From contig NZ_FXXL01000007.1 in assembly GCF_900184685.1 (NCBI RefSeq), forward strand, positions 1,736,001-1,800,000: DNA of 64,000 nt, given 5' to 3'. Source of the stretch: Butyricimonas sp. Marseille-P3923 (GTDB lineage Bacteria > Bacteroidota > Bacteroidia > Bacteroidales > Marinifilaceae). Below, in pieces: positions 10,127-19,609 of the stretch (positions are counted from its first letter, which is position 1; each line of letters begins with the position of its first letter). Below the pieces are notes generated by a model that saw nothing but the letters and a program-made list of their open reading frames with translations, was not told the DNA's origin and did not search any database. The position numbers were made by a program, and so were the translations under genes.

Positions 10127-10137
10127 TCTCGATCATT

Positions 10138-10536
10138 CTAAATTTCCAATCGGTCTTTCGGTTCGATAGGAGTGTAAGGCCCGTCTTTCACCTCGAATAT
10201 CACGGTGTCCTTCTCCATAACTTCCAGCGTGTGCCATTGCCCGGCAGGAATATGAATACCATAATTTCCCTCCGACGGAGCAAGTTCCACTTCTTCCGTC
10301 ACCCGCTTGTCATCATCATAAAAATACACGCGAATCCTTCCACGGAGCACAATATAAGTTTCCGCCGTCATACAATGACGATGAACAGGCAATTCCGTTC
10401 CCGGTTCCAGTGCATTCAGCAAACGTTGCGCTTTCGCATCCAATGAATCATGAAAATTATAATTCATCCGCAAACGCTCGCTTTCCCTCGCCTGCCGGGA
10501 TACTTCATCCAATAATTCGTTATCTATTATCTGCAT
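10138..10536 (-). CDS. wbuC: WbuC-family cupin-fold metalloprotein
   Basis: The 132-residue cupin carries HRHCMTAETYIVLRG and, further on, IPAGQWHTLEV. These supply the His-His-Glu and His ligands of a single cupin metal site. WbuC-type proteins occur in many O-antigen and capsule sugar clusters, often with N-acetylfucosamine genes, but their reaction is not established. It lies 44 bases upstream of the UDP-sugar dehydrogenase, in the same direction, and just downstream of a solo copy of the GCCTTCGGC repeat. Confidence 0.88.
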   Translation of the reverse strand: MQIIDNELLDEVSRQARESERLRMNYNFHDSLDAKAQRLLNALEPGTELPVHRHCMTAETYIVLRGRIRVYFYDDDKRVTEEVELAPSEGNYGIHIPAGQWHTLEVMEKDTVIFEVKDGPYTPIEPKDRLEI

Positions 10537-10541
10537 ATTTT

Positions 10542-10588
10542 ATTCGCCTTCGGCGAGTTACAAGTTACAGGTTCACAGGTTACAAGTT
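10542..10588. repeat. Solo copy of the GCCTTCGGC repeat
   Basis: The segment ATTCGCCTTCGGCGAGTT is identical to 7487-7504, and the following ACAAGTTACAGGTT motif matches the left arm of the four-helix-bundle cassette with a few changes. It carries no gene and lies 5 bases upstream of the wbuC start codon. Confidence 0.75.
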
Positions 10589-10681
10589 CATTTCAACCAC
10601 ATGAATTTTACCGTTCCTCACCACATTATATATCATTAAAACCAGTAATCATTCAATCTAAAATTTAAAATCTAAAATCAA

Positions 10682-11656
<975 letters not shown>

Positions 11657-11701
11657 CTACTTTTATTTTATACCGTCCACCTCATGTAAAATTGGGACTT
11701 T

Positions 11702-11732
11702 CAAAGTTATAACTTTAATAAGTTTCTTCAAA
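11702..11732 (-). promoter_or_regulatory. Promoter of the wlbA-rfb cluster
   Basis: The minus strand shows TTTG (11729-11732), exactly 19 bases, then TAACTTTG (11702-11709). This is a full match to the Bacteroidetes primary-sigma consensus TTTG/TAnnTTTG. The wlbA ATG lies about 48 bases downstream of the -7 box. The IS3 element ends 109 bases upstream and leaves it intact. Confidence 0.8.
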
Positions 11733-11841
11733 CGAAACCAAAGAATTTGAAACAAAATTGTCACTTTTTATATGAAAAGCCTCCTGCAACAAGCAATAAG
11801 CATCGTATTTTATCCGTGTATCATGGCGACTAAGTCCTGAC

Positions 11842-11871
11842 TGTATTACCCTGAAAAAAGTTTACTGTAAA
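11842..11871 (+). repeat. Left terminal inverted repeat of the IS3 element
   Basis: It begins TGTATTACCCTG and ends in AAGTTTACTGTAAA, matching the inverted right end at 22 of 30 positions. The outer end was placed by this ungapped alignment and the TG terminus. Confidence 0.7.
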
Positions 11872-11884
11872 CCAGAGTAAACCA

Positions 11885-12313
11885 ATGTCAGAATTAGCAA
11901 AAATTATCAAACATCGTCATTTCCCCGTTCGGGTAAAATTGTCAGCAGTTCGTGATCGTTTGATCGAGGAACTAGATTACGCGGAGGTTTTAAGCAAGTA
12001 TGATGTCAGTTCTTCTACCTTCCATGGATGGTTGACTAAATATAAACCCCGAGTGATGTCGGAAGCAAGTTATAAACGCTTATCTTTACCAGTGCATGAT
12101 CCTAAAACTTTATTATCAATGACAGACAAGGAAGTTCAAGAACTGGAACACTTACGCGAGGAGTTAGAGAAACAAAAGGTACTTGTAGAAGCTTACGAGC
12201 TGATGCTTGAGTTAGCTAAAGACCGTCTTCACGTGGATGTAAAAAAAAACTACGAGGAGATGTTATTAGCGGGATTAGTGACCGCCAAAAAGCTCGGGAG
12301 GGCAAAGCGATGA
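11885..12313 (+). CDS. IS3-family transposase OrfA
   Basis: The 142-residue product has an N-terminal helix-turn-helix region (YAEVLSKYDVSSSTFHGWLTKY, about residues 37-58) and a C-terminal heptad-rich coiled coil (about 85-120), the usual OrfA arrangement for end binding and dimerisation. A run of nine A at 12241-12249 (A AAA AAC in this frame) is a candidate -1 slip site. The -1 frame is open from there into orfB, so an OrfAB fusion could be made. Confidence 0.88.
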   Translation: MSELAKIIKHRHFPVRVKLSAVRDRLIEELDYAEVLSKYDVSSSTFHGWLTKYKPRVMSEASYKRLSLPVHDPKTLLSMTDKEVQELEHLREELEKQKVLVEAYELMLELAKDRLHVDVKKNYEEMLLAGLVTAKKLGRAKR

Positions 12314-13146
12314 CAGCATACCTGTGCAACTCGCTAGGTTACAGCAAGCAGGCTTATTACAAGAGCCTTCGCTCGAGTAACGACGAGGAAGAACGTGAAC
12401 GTTACGTTCTTTCCATTGTTGAAGAGATCCGTCGTGATTTGCCTCGTTTGGGGGTTCTGAAGTTGTGGCGGATGCTAACGGGTAACGGTTTGATGGTTGG
12501 TCGTGATTGGCTTTCCCGTTTGCTTCACCGGCATGACTTGATGGTAAAAATGAAGAAGTATCGCGTCATTACCACGGATTCCCGCGCGTGGCGTCACCAG
12601 TACCCGAACCTGGTGAAAGGCTCTCGAGTCGAGCGCTCTAACCAAGTATGGGTTAGCGATATCACTTACCTGTCGACGGGCAAAGGTTTTGTTTACCTTT
12701 CCCTGGTGACGGACGCTTACTCGAGGCGGATCATGGGCTGGGATGTACACCCGACTCTGGATTCGTCTGGTCCGGTCAAAGCCTTGTACCATGCCCTAGA
12801 GACCGGAGAACACGGCTCTTTCAAGGACTTGATCCATCATTCTGACAGGGGCGGTCAATATTGTTCGGCCTTGTACACGGGGATATTGAAATTGCACGGG
12901 ATACGTGTCAGCGTCACCCAGGACGGCTCTCCATACGATAACGCTATCGCCGAGAGGGTGAACGGGATTTTAAAGAGAGAATGGTTGAACGATATCCCGT
13001 TGAAGGATATTCATGACGCCAGGAAACACGTCAAGAGGGTGATTGAAATATACAACAAGAAAAGACCACACCTGGCCGTTTGTTGTCAAGTGCCGGAGCA
13101 AGCCTACAAGGACAAAATGAAAAAATTTGCCAGGGTAATGTTTTGA
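12310..13146 (+). CDS. IS3-family transposase OrfB (DDE integrase core)
   Basis: The 278-residue product holds an HTH_21-like region followed by an rve domain. The catalytic residues are visible as the Asp in VWVSDITYL, the Asp in HHSDRGGQY and the Glu in NAIAERVNGILK. No internal stop or truncation is seen. Its ATG overlaps the orfA stop codon in ATGA, so it could be translated by coupling, by frameshifting, or both. It catalyses strand cutting and joining for the element. Confidence 0.92.
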   Translation: MTAYLCNSLGYSKQAYYKSLRSSNDEEERERYVLSIVEEIRRDLPRLGVLKLWRMLTGNGLMVGRDWLSRLLHRHDLMVKMKKYRVITTDSRAWRHQYPNLVKGSRVERSNQVWVSDITYLSTGKGFVYLSLVTDAYSRRIMGWDVHPTLDSSGPVKALYHALETGEHGSFKDLIHHSDRGGQYCSALYTGILKLHGIRVSVTQDGSPYDNAIAERVNGILKREWLNDIPLKDIHDARKHVKRVIEIYNKKRPHLAVCCQVPEQAYKDKMKKFARVMF

Positions 13147-13156
13147 GCCGGGCGAT

Positions 13157-13194
13157 TTTTCCTTCTCCCGGGGAATTCCCCGGGAGAAGGAAAA
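13157..13194. terminator. Perfect 38-base palindrome at the end of the IS3 orfB
   Basis: Each half reads TTTTCCTTCTCCCGGGGAA on its own strand, centred on GAATTC, with no mismatch. It lies 10 bases past the orfB stop codon. As RNA it would form a strong hairpin with T or A tails on both strands, consistent with a bidirectional terminator. Confidence 0.65.
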
Positions 13195-13227
13195 GAAAGT
13201 AAACCTTTGATAGGAAGTATCATTTAT

Positions 13228-13257
13228 TTAAAGTAAACTTGTAACAGTAGATTACAA
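13228..13257 (+). repeat. Right terminal inverted repeat of the IS3 element
   Basis: Its reverse complement begins TGTAATCTACTG and contains AAGTTTACTTTAAA, the partner of the left end at 11842-11871. Confidence 0.7.
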
Positions 13258-13375
13258 CAATACTACATTTTTTAATTTATTGAATATCAAATCGAGTAAA
13301 CCAATTTCAGGAAACTACACCCATATATTCCCTTCCTCACCTTCATTTTACCGGGTTATCACCCAAAATCCATCG

Positions 13376-16336
13376 CTATTCCCGAATCAAGGCACGATAC
13401 AACACTTCCACCGGATGCAGTGCTACCCGCCCCGTCCCGTCTTTGATATGCTGACGACAACTCGTACCGGGAGCGGCGATACACACCCGCTCATCCACGG
13501 CACGCACGGCAGGAAACAACACTTGTTCTCCGATTTTCATCGACAGCTCGTAATGCTTTTTCTCGTAACCGAAAGCGCCCGCCATGCCACAACAACCGGA
13601 AGGAATGACCTCCACCTCGTAGTTCGCGGGTAACGACAACATTTCCCGCGACGGTTCCACCGAAGCAAGGGATTTCTGATGACAATGCCCGTGCAGCATG
13701 ATTTTCAAGGGTTCGCGGGTAAACTGTTCTGCTCGGATACGCCCGGCACGAATTTCACGAACAAAGAACTCATCATACAGCAAACTATTCCTGTTTAACT
13801 TCACGGCGGCCTCTTTCAAATCATCGCCTACCAGATCGGGATACTCGTCCCGGAAAGAGAGGATACACGAAGGCTCTATCCCGACCAGCGGTATTTCATC
13901 GGAAACAATATCTTTTAAAAGCGTCACGTTTTCACGAGCGATATTCCGGGCTACCTTTAACATCCCTTTCGAGATAGCCGTCCGCCCGCTCTCCGCGTGC
14001 CGGGGAATGATCACCTCGTACCCCAGCCGGCTCAACAATTCGACCATACTGATTCCCACCTCCACGTCCATATAATTCGTGAACTCGTCAGCAAAAAGAT
14101 AGACTTTACCCGCGGAAGGCATCCCCGCCTGTCGGGAATACCGCTTTGCCCAATGTCGCAGGGTTGTCTTGTACATGACAGGTACAGCACGCCGCGGGGC
14201 AAAATGTAACATTCGCTTCAACAAACTTCCGGTCAAACGGTTCCGCACGAAAATATTATACAACCGCGGGAACAAAGAACCCAAACGCTGTACATCCGTC
14301 AGGTGCGCCACCAGATACGCCTTCAAGGGTACGCCGCACGTGTCATAATGATGTTGCAGGAACTCTGCCTTGAAACGGGCGATATCCACGTTCGAGGGAC
14401 ATTCCGACTTGCACGCCTTGCAGGAAACACACGTTTCCAAAGCCTCAAGTATCTCCGGTTGATCGTATATCTTTTCGGTTTTCGGGTGAGTCAGTAATTC
14501 CCGCAACAGATTCGCCCTAGCCCGTGTCGTGTGGCTTTCCTCCCCTGTTGCCCGGAAGCCGGGACACATCGTTCCACCGAAAGCGTATGATTTCCGACAA
14601 TCACCCGAACCGTTGCATTGTTCGATAGCACATAACCATCCTTTCTGGGCTGAAAAATCGAAATAACTCTTCCCGTGAGCTTCTCCTTCCGTCACCTCGT
14701 AACGCAAAGAAGTATCCATCGGCGGGGTATCCACGATCTTGCGGGCATTAAACACGCCCTCCGGATCCCACCATTGTTTGGTTTCACGCATCAACCCGTA
14801 CACCGACTCTCCGAACAAAAGCGGGATAAATTCTCCCCGCAAACGTCCGTCCCCGTGCTCGCCACTCAATGAACCTTTGTGCTTCTTGACCAGCAAAGCC
14901 GTTTCCGCGGCTACTTGCCGGAACAACTCCCGATCCCGCTGCAATTTCAAGTTCAACACCGGACGCAAATGCAATTCTCCCGTGCTGATATGGGCATGAT
15001 ATACACATTGAAGTCCCAACCGATCAAGCATCTTCTTGAAATCCGCCATGTAAGCGGGCAAACGTTCCGGCGCGACAGCCGTATCCTCGATCACGGATAC
15101 AGGTTTCGCGTTACCCGGCATACCCGACAACAATCCTAATCCCGCCTTACGCAAACTCCATACCCGGCTGACGTCACTCCCGTACACCCGGGGAAAATGA
15201 AAACCATAACCGTGCGCCCTCATGTCTTTCTCTATCCGGTCTGCCGTCCGGTCAACCTCATCCCTCGTATTCCCCGCCAATTCGACTATTAATATGGCCT
15301 CCGGATCACCTTGAATGAAAAAGCGATTCTTATTCTGGGCTATATTTCCTTTACTCAATTCCAGTATATTCCGGTCCATCAGTTCCACCGCCACGGGAGC
15401 ATGCCGCAAAGCCACCAGATTCGCCTCGAACGCCTCTTCCAGCGTGGCACAATGCACGCAAATCACAGCCTTTTCGCTTGGCGGCAACGGCACGAGATTC
15501 AATTTCAATTCCGTGGCGAACGCCAAAGTTCCCTCTGAGCCCGCCAGTAACTTACACAAATTAAAATGCCCGGAATAATTTTTATCGAAGTAATCCGAAT
15601 ACAACAACTGGTCTATGGCATATCCCGAATTACGTCTTCGCAAAGCCGGATCGGGAAAATGTTCTATAATCTCTTTCCCGTGCGATTGCAACACACGAAT
15701 CATGTTCCGGTATATCTCCCCCTCCAACGTGTCCAGTGTCATCCGTTCCTCTACCTCCCCCGGCGTCATTCCCCGCAACACGATCTCCTCCCCGTTACTC
15801 AACACGACCGTAGCTTCAAGCAAATGCTCCCGAGTACTCCCGTACACCAGCGAATGGGAACCGCATGAATTGTTCCCGACCATACCCCCCATGCAACAAC
15901 GATTGGAAGTAGACGTTTCCGGTCCGAAGAACAGACCGAACGGTTTCACGTACAGGTTCAACTCGTCAAGCACCACGCCGGGCTCCACCCTCACCCAATG
16001 CTCCCGCTCGTTCACCTCCAGTATCCGGTTCATGTACCGTGAAATATCCACGACTAACCCGTCGCCGACAACCTGTCCCGCCAAAGAAGTTCCTGCCGCT
16101 CTCGGTATTAACGTGATTTTATTCTCCCGGGCAAAACGCACGCATGCTTTCACGTCATCACTGTCTTTTGGGTACACCACCGCTAACGGCATCTCCCGGT
16201 AAGCCGAAGCATCCGTCGCGTAAATTACCCGATGAAGAGCATCCGCTTTCACGTCACCCTTTATCTCCCGTGTCAAACTGTCAAAATCAATCATTCCACC
16301 TCCGAATAATTTTTTAGCGCTCTTGACAATCCCCAT
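13376..16336 (-). CDS. FAD-linked oxidoreductase fused to a 4Fe-4S/CCG module (glycolate/D-lactate dehydrogenase type)
   Basis: The 986-residue protein joins a GlcD-like FAD-binding PCMH domain to a GlcF-like iron-sulfur part. The first contains PRAAGTSLAGQVVGDGLVVD and GGMVGNNSCGSHSLVYG, and is followed by a FAD-oxidase C-terminal domain. The second carries CVSCKACKSECPSNVD (one 4Fe-4S cluster), a variant cysteine set in CNGSGDCRKSY, and the CCG-domain motifs GHCHQKSL and SGCCGMAGAFGYE. Such fusions oxidise 2-hydroxy acids such as D-lactate or 2-hydroxyglutarate and pass electrons to quinones. The substrate cannot be read from the sequence. Translation may start at the internal Met at 16294 (MIDFDSL). 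It lies after the S9 peptidase terminator and forms its own unit. Confidence 0.87.
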   Translation of the reverse strand: MGIVKSAKKLFGGGMIDFDSLTREIKGDVKADALHRVIYATDASAYREMPLAVVYPKDSDDVKACVRFARENKITLIPRAAGTSLAGQVVGDGLVVDISRYMNRILEVNEREHWVRVEPGVVLDELNLYVKPFGLFFGPETSTSNRCCMGGMVGNNSCGSHSLVYGSTREHLLEATVVLSNGEEIVLRGMTPGEVEERMTLDTLEGEIYRNMIRVLQSHGKEIIEHFPDPALRRRNSGYAIDQLLYSDYFDKNYSGHFNLCKLLAGSEGTLAFATELKLNLVPLPPSEKAVICVHCATLEEAFEANLVALRHAPVAVELMDRNILELSKGNIAQNKNRFFIQGDPEAILIVELAGNTRDEVDRTADRIEKDMRAHGYGFHFPRVYGSDVSRVWSLRKAGLGLLSGMPGNAKPVSVIEDTAVAPERLPAYMADFKKMLDRLGLQCVYHAHISTGELHLRPVLNLKLQRDRELFRQVAAETALLVKKHKGSLSGEHGDGRLRGEFIPLLFGESVYGLMRETKQWWDPEGVFNARKIVDTPPMDTSLRYEVTEGEAHGKSYFDFSAQKGWLCAIEQCNGSGDCRKSYAFGGTMCPGFRATGEESHTTRARANLLRELLTHPKTEKIYDQPEILEALETCVSCKACKSECPSNVDIARFKAEFLQHHYDTCGVPLKAYLVAHLTDVQRLGSLFPRLYNIFVRNRLTGSLLKRMLHFAPRRAVPVMYKTTLRHWAKRYSRQAGMPSAGKVYLFADEFTNYMDVEVGISMVELLSRLGYEVIIPRHAESGRTAISKGMLKVARNIARENVTLLKDIVSDEIPLVGIEPSCILSFRDEYPDLVGDDLKEAAVKLNRNSLLYDEFFVREIRAGRIRAEQFTREPLKIMLHGHCHQKSLASVEPSREMLSLPANYEVEVIPSGCCGMAGAFGYEKKHYELSMKIGEQVLFPAVRAVDERVCIAAPGTSCRQHIKDGTGRVALHPVEVLYRALIRE

Positions 16337-16352
16337 GCGGGTATCTGATTTA

Positions 16353-16391
16353 TAAAAAAAAGCGCATATTTGTTCTTGACAAATATACGCT
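16353..16391 (-). terminator. Rho-independent terminator after the S9 peptidase gene
   Basis: AGCG(C)ATATTTGT pairs with ACAAATAT(A)CGCT. On the minus strand the stem is followed by eight T. It starts 8 bases past the peptidase stop codon. Confidence 0.85.
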
Positions 16392-16398
16392 ATATTTA

Positions 16399-19047
16399 TT
16401 AAAAATCATACTTCTGGTCGTATCCCCGCTCGTGGATATTAATACCTTCTTTCATCCACCGGGGCATAGGTTCATTCTTGAGATAGTGATTGAAAAATTG
16501 TTCCATCCGTATCGTCCAGTCCTTTTGTGCCGGGCGTGCATTCAAGAAGTGACCTTCCCCGACATAATTCAACATCCATGCCGGACGTTGCAGACGCCGC
16601 AAGGCAAGAAAAAGATTTCTACCATCATAATAGGAAACAGCCCCGTCCTTATCACAATGGAAAATCAACGCCGGAGTATGTATCCGATCGGCAAACAACA
16701 AGGGTGAATTCTCGATATACCCCTCCAGATTTTCCCACAAGGTAGTCCCCATGCGACATTGCCAATCCTCGTACATCAACATACAAGGGACACCGCTTTC
16801 TTCCCGGATCCCGGTATAGACAGAGGTCAGGTTGATCAAAGCTGCCCCGATATTCACGCAGGTGAACATATCGGTTCTCGTCACCAGATACGCGGTCTGG
16901 AACCCCGACCAACTATGTCCCTGCAAACCTACCCGTTTCGGATCAATGATTCCTCTGTCAATCAAAGCTTTTGTTCCGCTCACAACCGCATTGTAAGAAC
17001 TTTTCCCCGGGTTGCCTATCTCGAAATAAACATCCGGCTGAAATACAATATATCCCTTGCTGACATACGTGGGGACGTCAATCATAGCGTGACTCAACCC
17101 GGGCACGGGATGAAGGTGCATCTCGGGAGTATGGGTTTCATAGAATGTCACTATCGTCGGGTAACTCTTGTTCTTGTCGTAATCATCCGGTAGATAGAGT
17201 AATCCTTGATTGGCTTTCCCGTCATAATTCGTCCACTCCACCTGCTGCACCGTTCCCCATTTATAATCGCCCCGTTGCGGGTTGACATCCGTGACCTTCC
17301 GCATCTTCCGAAACGAGGGATCGGTAATCCACAAATCCCGGTCTTCATAGTAATTCTGTTTCGTGCACAACAACGTATTCCCGTCGGTAGACTGTTGTGT
17401 AATCGTCAACATAAAAGCGCCTTCCATCTTAGGTGCAAGTTTCCCGGACGGGGACAACGCCCAGACACCCGTATTCTTTGTCGTCCAATCCGTAGACATG
17501 ACACGATTCTCTCGCTCCATATCCACTTGAATAATATCCCAATCGATATTAAACAAACGGAATATCGTGTTACGTTTACGCCCTTCCTCGTGCGTCCAGC
17601 AATACGTTTTTTCTCCGGTCAAGTCTACCACCCAAATATCGAAACGATCATAAACAAGAAGCCGCCTCCCGTCCTTACTCCATCCCGCTATACCGTAAGG
17701 CGGTGCAGGATTCGGGCGATCATACAATTCGTCGTGTAACGGGTAAGGAATTTCATCGGTTAGCACCCTGCGGTTTAACGTACCCGGTTCCAGTACCACC
17801 CATGAACGCTTGCCGTTATCGTAATAGAGTAAATAATCCCCCTTGGGACTCCAGTAAATCCGGCGAGTCAAAGCTTCCGCCACCAATTGGTGCTCTGCGG
17901 TAACCAGATTCACCAGATACAAATCAAAACGAGTGTCATGCAGCCAGTCCCGCTTGTTCAGATAAGGCTTTTCATCCTTCTCGTAAGCATAAACAGGAGC
18001 ATCCGTATCAGGCATATACAATTCCGGGTGACCTGCCTCACAAAGTTGTATACACCCGCCGCCCTCCGCGTCCGATATAAACCGTTCGGGAGTGGGCACG
18101 GCTGGACGATACCCGCTTATCGCTTGTTGCGAGGGAATCACCGGATCGTTCCAACTCCAAAGTTCAAGGGTAAAACTCTCGTCTTTCTCCCCCTTGGGCT
18201 TTGCAGCTTTCGGAGTTTTGTGTTTCTCGAATATAGAACGTTTCGATTTTCCCAATTGTCGCACAGACCGCATATTCACGTCCATTACTTCTATCCGGTC
18301 CGCATCCAGAAGTTCCGTCACCCGTTTGTCTTTCAATGAAAAAGTATAATATCCTTTCTCACCTTCATCCCCGGCAAAATAAAATCCGCCGTCCTTTCCC
18401 CACTCGTTGAAATAAAAATGCTCCAACCGTTTCGTGGTATCCCGATACAGGCATTCGTACTTGCCCGCCTTATTCCGTGAACCGAAATAAATCGTATGGA
18501 TATCGGCTTCCCGCTTCAGGTAGACAATCTTCCAATCCTTATCGTAAAGGCAATAAGTGCCGACACCCGTCAAAACCAGACTATCATTCGTCTGTATATT
18601 TTTCACAACCAGCGTATCATTCGTTTGATACGCGGCCAAGGGGATAACGGAATTGAGTTCCACACCCTCTCGCAGACAGACCTCCTTCTTGTTCCGCAAA
18701 CAATGCACCACACGAATCACATCATCACCTTCCTTCTTACCGTAAACAATCCACTCGCCCCCTGCAAAAAACTCGGGAGAATCCGGACACTCCAAAGTGC
18801 TCGTTCTCCCGGTTTTTACATCATAGAAATAATAAATATTTCGGGCAACCTTATTTGCCGCATCATTATCGAAATACATGTACCGGTACATTACCCACTT
18901 CCCGTCGGGCGACAACTTGTAGCTGTCAACCCTCCGCCACTTCCGGTAAGCCTCTTCATCTAACACCTTTTTCTGCGCTAAACAGGAAAAGGAAACTAAA
19001 AACACATGAATAAAACAGAGAATAACGATATATGATAAACGGCACAT
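16399..19047 (-). CDS. Secreted S9-family (prolyl oligopeptidase-like) serine peptidase
   Basis: The 882-residue protein starts with a hydrophobic signal sequence ending near FSCLAQ. A long beta-propeller-like region follows, then an alpha/beta-hydrolase domain. The nucleophile is in GHSWSGFQT (GxSxG), the acid probably in HCDKDGAVSYYDG, and the histidine in GEGHFLNA. S9 enzymes cleave short peptides, often after proline. Here the site should be the periplasm or cell surface. The length is somewhat above a typical DPP-IV-like enzyme (compare the 736-residue one at 53517), with extra sequence in the propeller. It is six bases downstream of the small lipoprotein gene and is probably co-transcribed with it. 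Confidence 0.9.
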   Translation of the reverse strand: MCRLSYIVILCFIHVFLVSFSCLAQKKVLDEEAYRKWRRVDSYKLSPDGKWVMYRYMYFDNDAANKVARNIYYFYDVKTGRTSTLECPDSPEFFAGGEWIVYGKKEGDDVIRVVHCLRNKKEVCLREGVELNSVIPLAAYQTNDTLVVKNIQTNDSLVLTGVGTYCLYDKDWKIVYLKREADIHTIYFGSRNKAGKYECLYRDTTKRLEHFYFNEWGKDGGFYFAGDEGEKGYYTFSLKDKRVTELLDADRIEVMDVNMRSVRQLGKSKRSIFEKHKTPKAAKPKGEKDESFTLELWSWNDPVIPSQQAISGYRPAVPTPERFISDAEGGGCIQLCEAGHPELYMPDTDAPVYAYEKDEKPYLNKRDWLHDTRFDLYLVNLVTAEHQLVAEALTRRIYWSPKGDYLLYYDNGKRSWVVLEPGTLNRRVLTDEIPYPLHDELYDRPNPAPPYGIAGWSKDGRRLLVYDRFDIWVVDLTGEKTYCWTHEEGRKRNTIFRLFNIDWDIIQVDMERENRVMSTDWTTKNTGVWALSPSGKLAPKMEGAFMLTITQQSTDGNTLLCTKQNYYEDRDLWITDPSFRKMRKVTDVNPQRGDYKWGTVQQVEWTNYDGKANQGLLYLPDDYDKNKSYPTIVTFYETHTPEMHLHPVPGLSHAMIDVPTYVSKGYIVFQPDVYFEIGNPGKSSYNAVVSGTKALIDRGIIDPKRVGLQGHSWSGFQTAYLVTRTDMFTCVNIGAALINLTSVYTGIREESGVPCMLMYEDWQCRMGTTLWENLEGYIENSPLLFADRIHTPALIFHCDKDGAVSYYDGRNLFLALRRLQRPAWMLNYVGEGHFLNARPAQKDWTIRMEQFFNHYLKNEPMPRWMKEGINIHERGYDQKYDF

Positions 19048-19053
19048 AGTCTT

Positions 19054-19458
19054 TTACTTTTGAGGGGTTACTCGTTCTTTGATAATTTTGGTGTTCAAAT
19101 ACAGGAATGCGATACGCGGTGGTCCGGCACTCACGAGCAAAGAGAGGCTGTCTGAGCTCAACTGTGTAATTTTCTCTTTCGTCAAGTACTCTTCTCTCGT
19201 TCCGTCATCCTCGATACTTTCCCCCTTAATGATTAGATACCCCTCCTGAATCTCCCAAGTTTTCAGATCCAGACTAGGGATATTGATACTTTCACAAATA
19301 CCACCTTTCTTGAAACGGAATCCCTTCAATTCTCCCGTGGACTGGTAGGTGTAAGGATTACACCACTCTCCAAGCAATTTCTTTTCCATTTCCTTCTGGG
19401 GGTCTGTGGCACACGCGACAAACAGGAGTGTCAGACCGATGTAGATTAAATTCTTCAT
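19054..19458 (-). CDS. Small lipocalin-like lipoprotein
   Basis: The 134-residue protein begins MKNLIYIGLTLLFVACATD with a clear lipobox (FVAC). It continues with LLGEWCNP and alternating strand-like segments (GFRFKKGGICESI, WEIQEGYLIIKGESIED) ending in VTPQK, a pattern common in Bacteroidales lipocalin-like lipoproteins. The ligand is unknown. It is transcribed just ahead of the S9 peptidase with a six-base gap, so the pair may act together at the envelope. Confidence 0.75.
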   Translation of the reverse strand: MKNLIYIGLTLLFVACATDPQKEMEKKLLGEWCNPYTYQSTGELKGFRFKKGGICESINIPSLDLKTWEIQEGYLIIKGESIEDDGTREEYLTKEKITQLSSDSLSLLVSAGPPRIAFLYLNTKIIKERVTPQK

Positions 19459-19540
19459 GTTTCTAAATTTAAGATTTTACTTTTAATACACATCTTAATT
19501 ACACGACCTACACGGAAAAGGATTAACACCATTCGAAAAA

Positions 19541-19586
19541 AAATCACGAGGGCGGAGAACATTTTATTCTCCGTCCTCGTGATTTT
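19541..19586 (-). terminator. Hairpin terminator after the wza-wzz1 unit
   Basis: AAATCACGAGGGCGGAGAA (19541-19559) pairs with TTCTCCGTCCTCGTGATTT (19567-19585) with one mismatch. It is flanked by a T-rich run in either direction. It lies 24 bases past the wzz1 stop codon and separates the exporter unit from the lipocalin/S9 pair. Confidence 0.85.
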
Positions 19587-19609
19587 AACTACAGCCCCTC
19601 AGCTCCGGA

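Larger units (their letters stand above)
11842..13257 (+). mobile_element. IS3-family insertion sequence, apparently complete
   Basis: The 1416-base element has TG...CA termini and imperfect inverted repeats of about 30 bases (22 of 30 matching) at 11842-11871 and 13228-13257, sharing AAGTTTACT. It encodes orfA and orfB in the -1 relation typical of IS3 elements, with an intact DDE catalytic core. A 38-base perfect palindrome lies between the orfB stop and the right repeat. The flanking bases (GAC on the left, ACA on the right) do not form an obvious target duplication. It sits between wlbA and the FAD oxidoreductase gene and interrupts neither. Confidence 0.88.

Noticed and set aside
11839-13260. 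Target-site duplication of the IS3 element.
   Set aside because: The three bases on each side (GAC and ACA) do not match, so no duplication is claimed.
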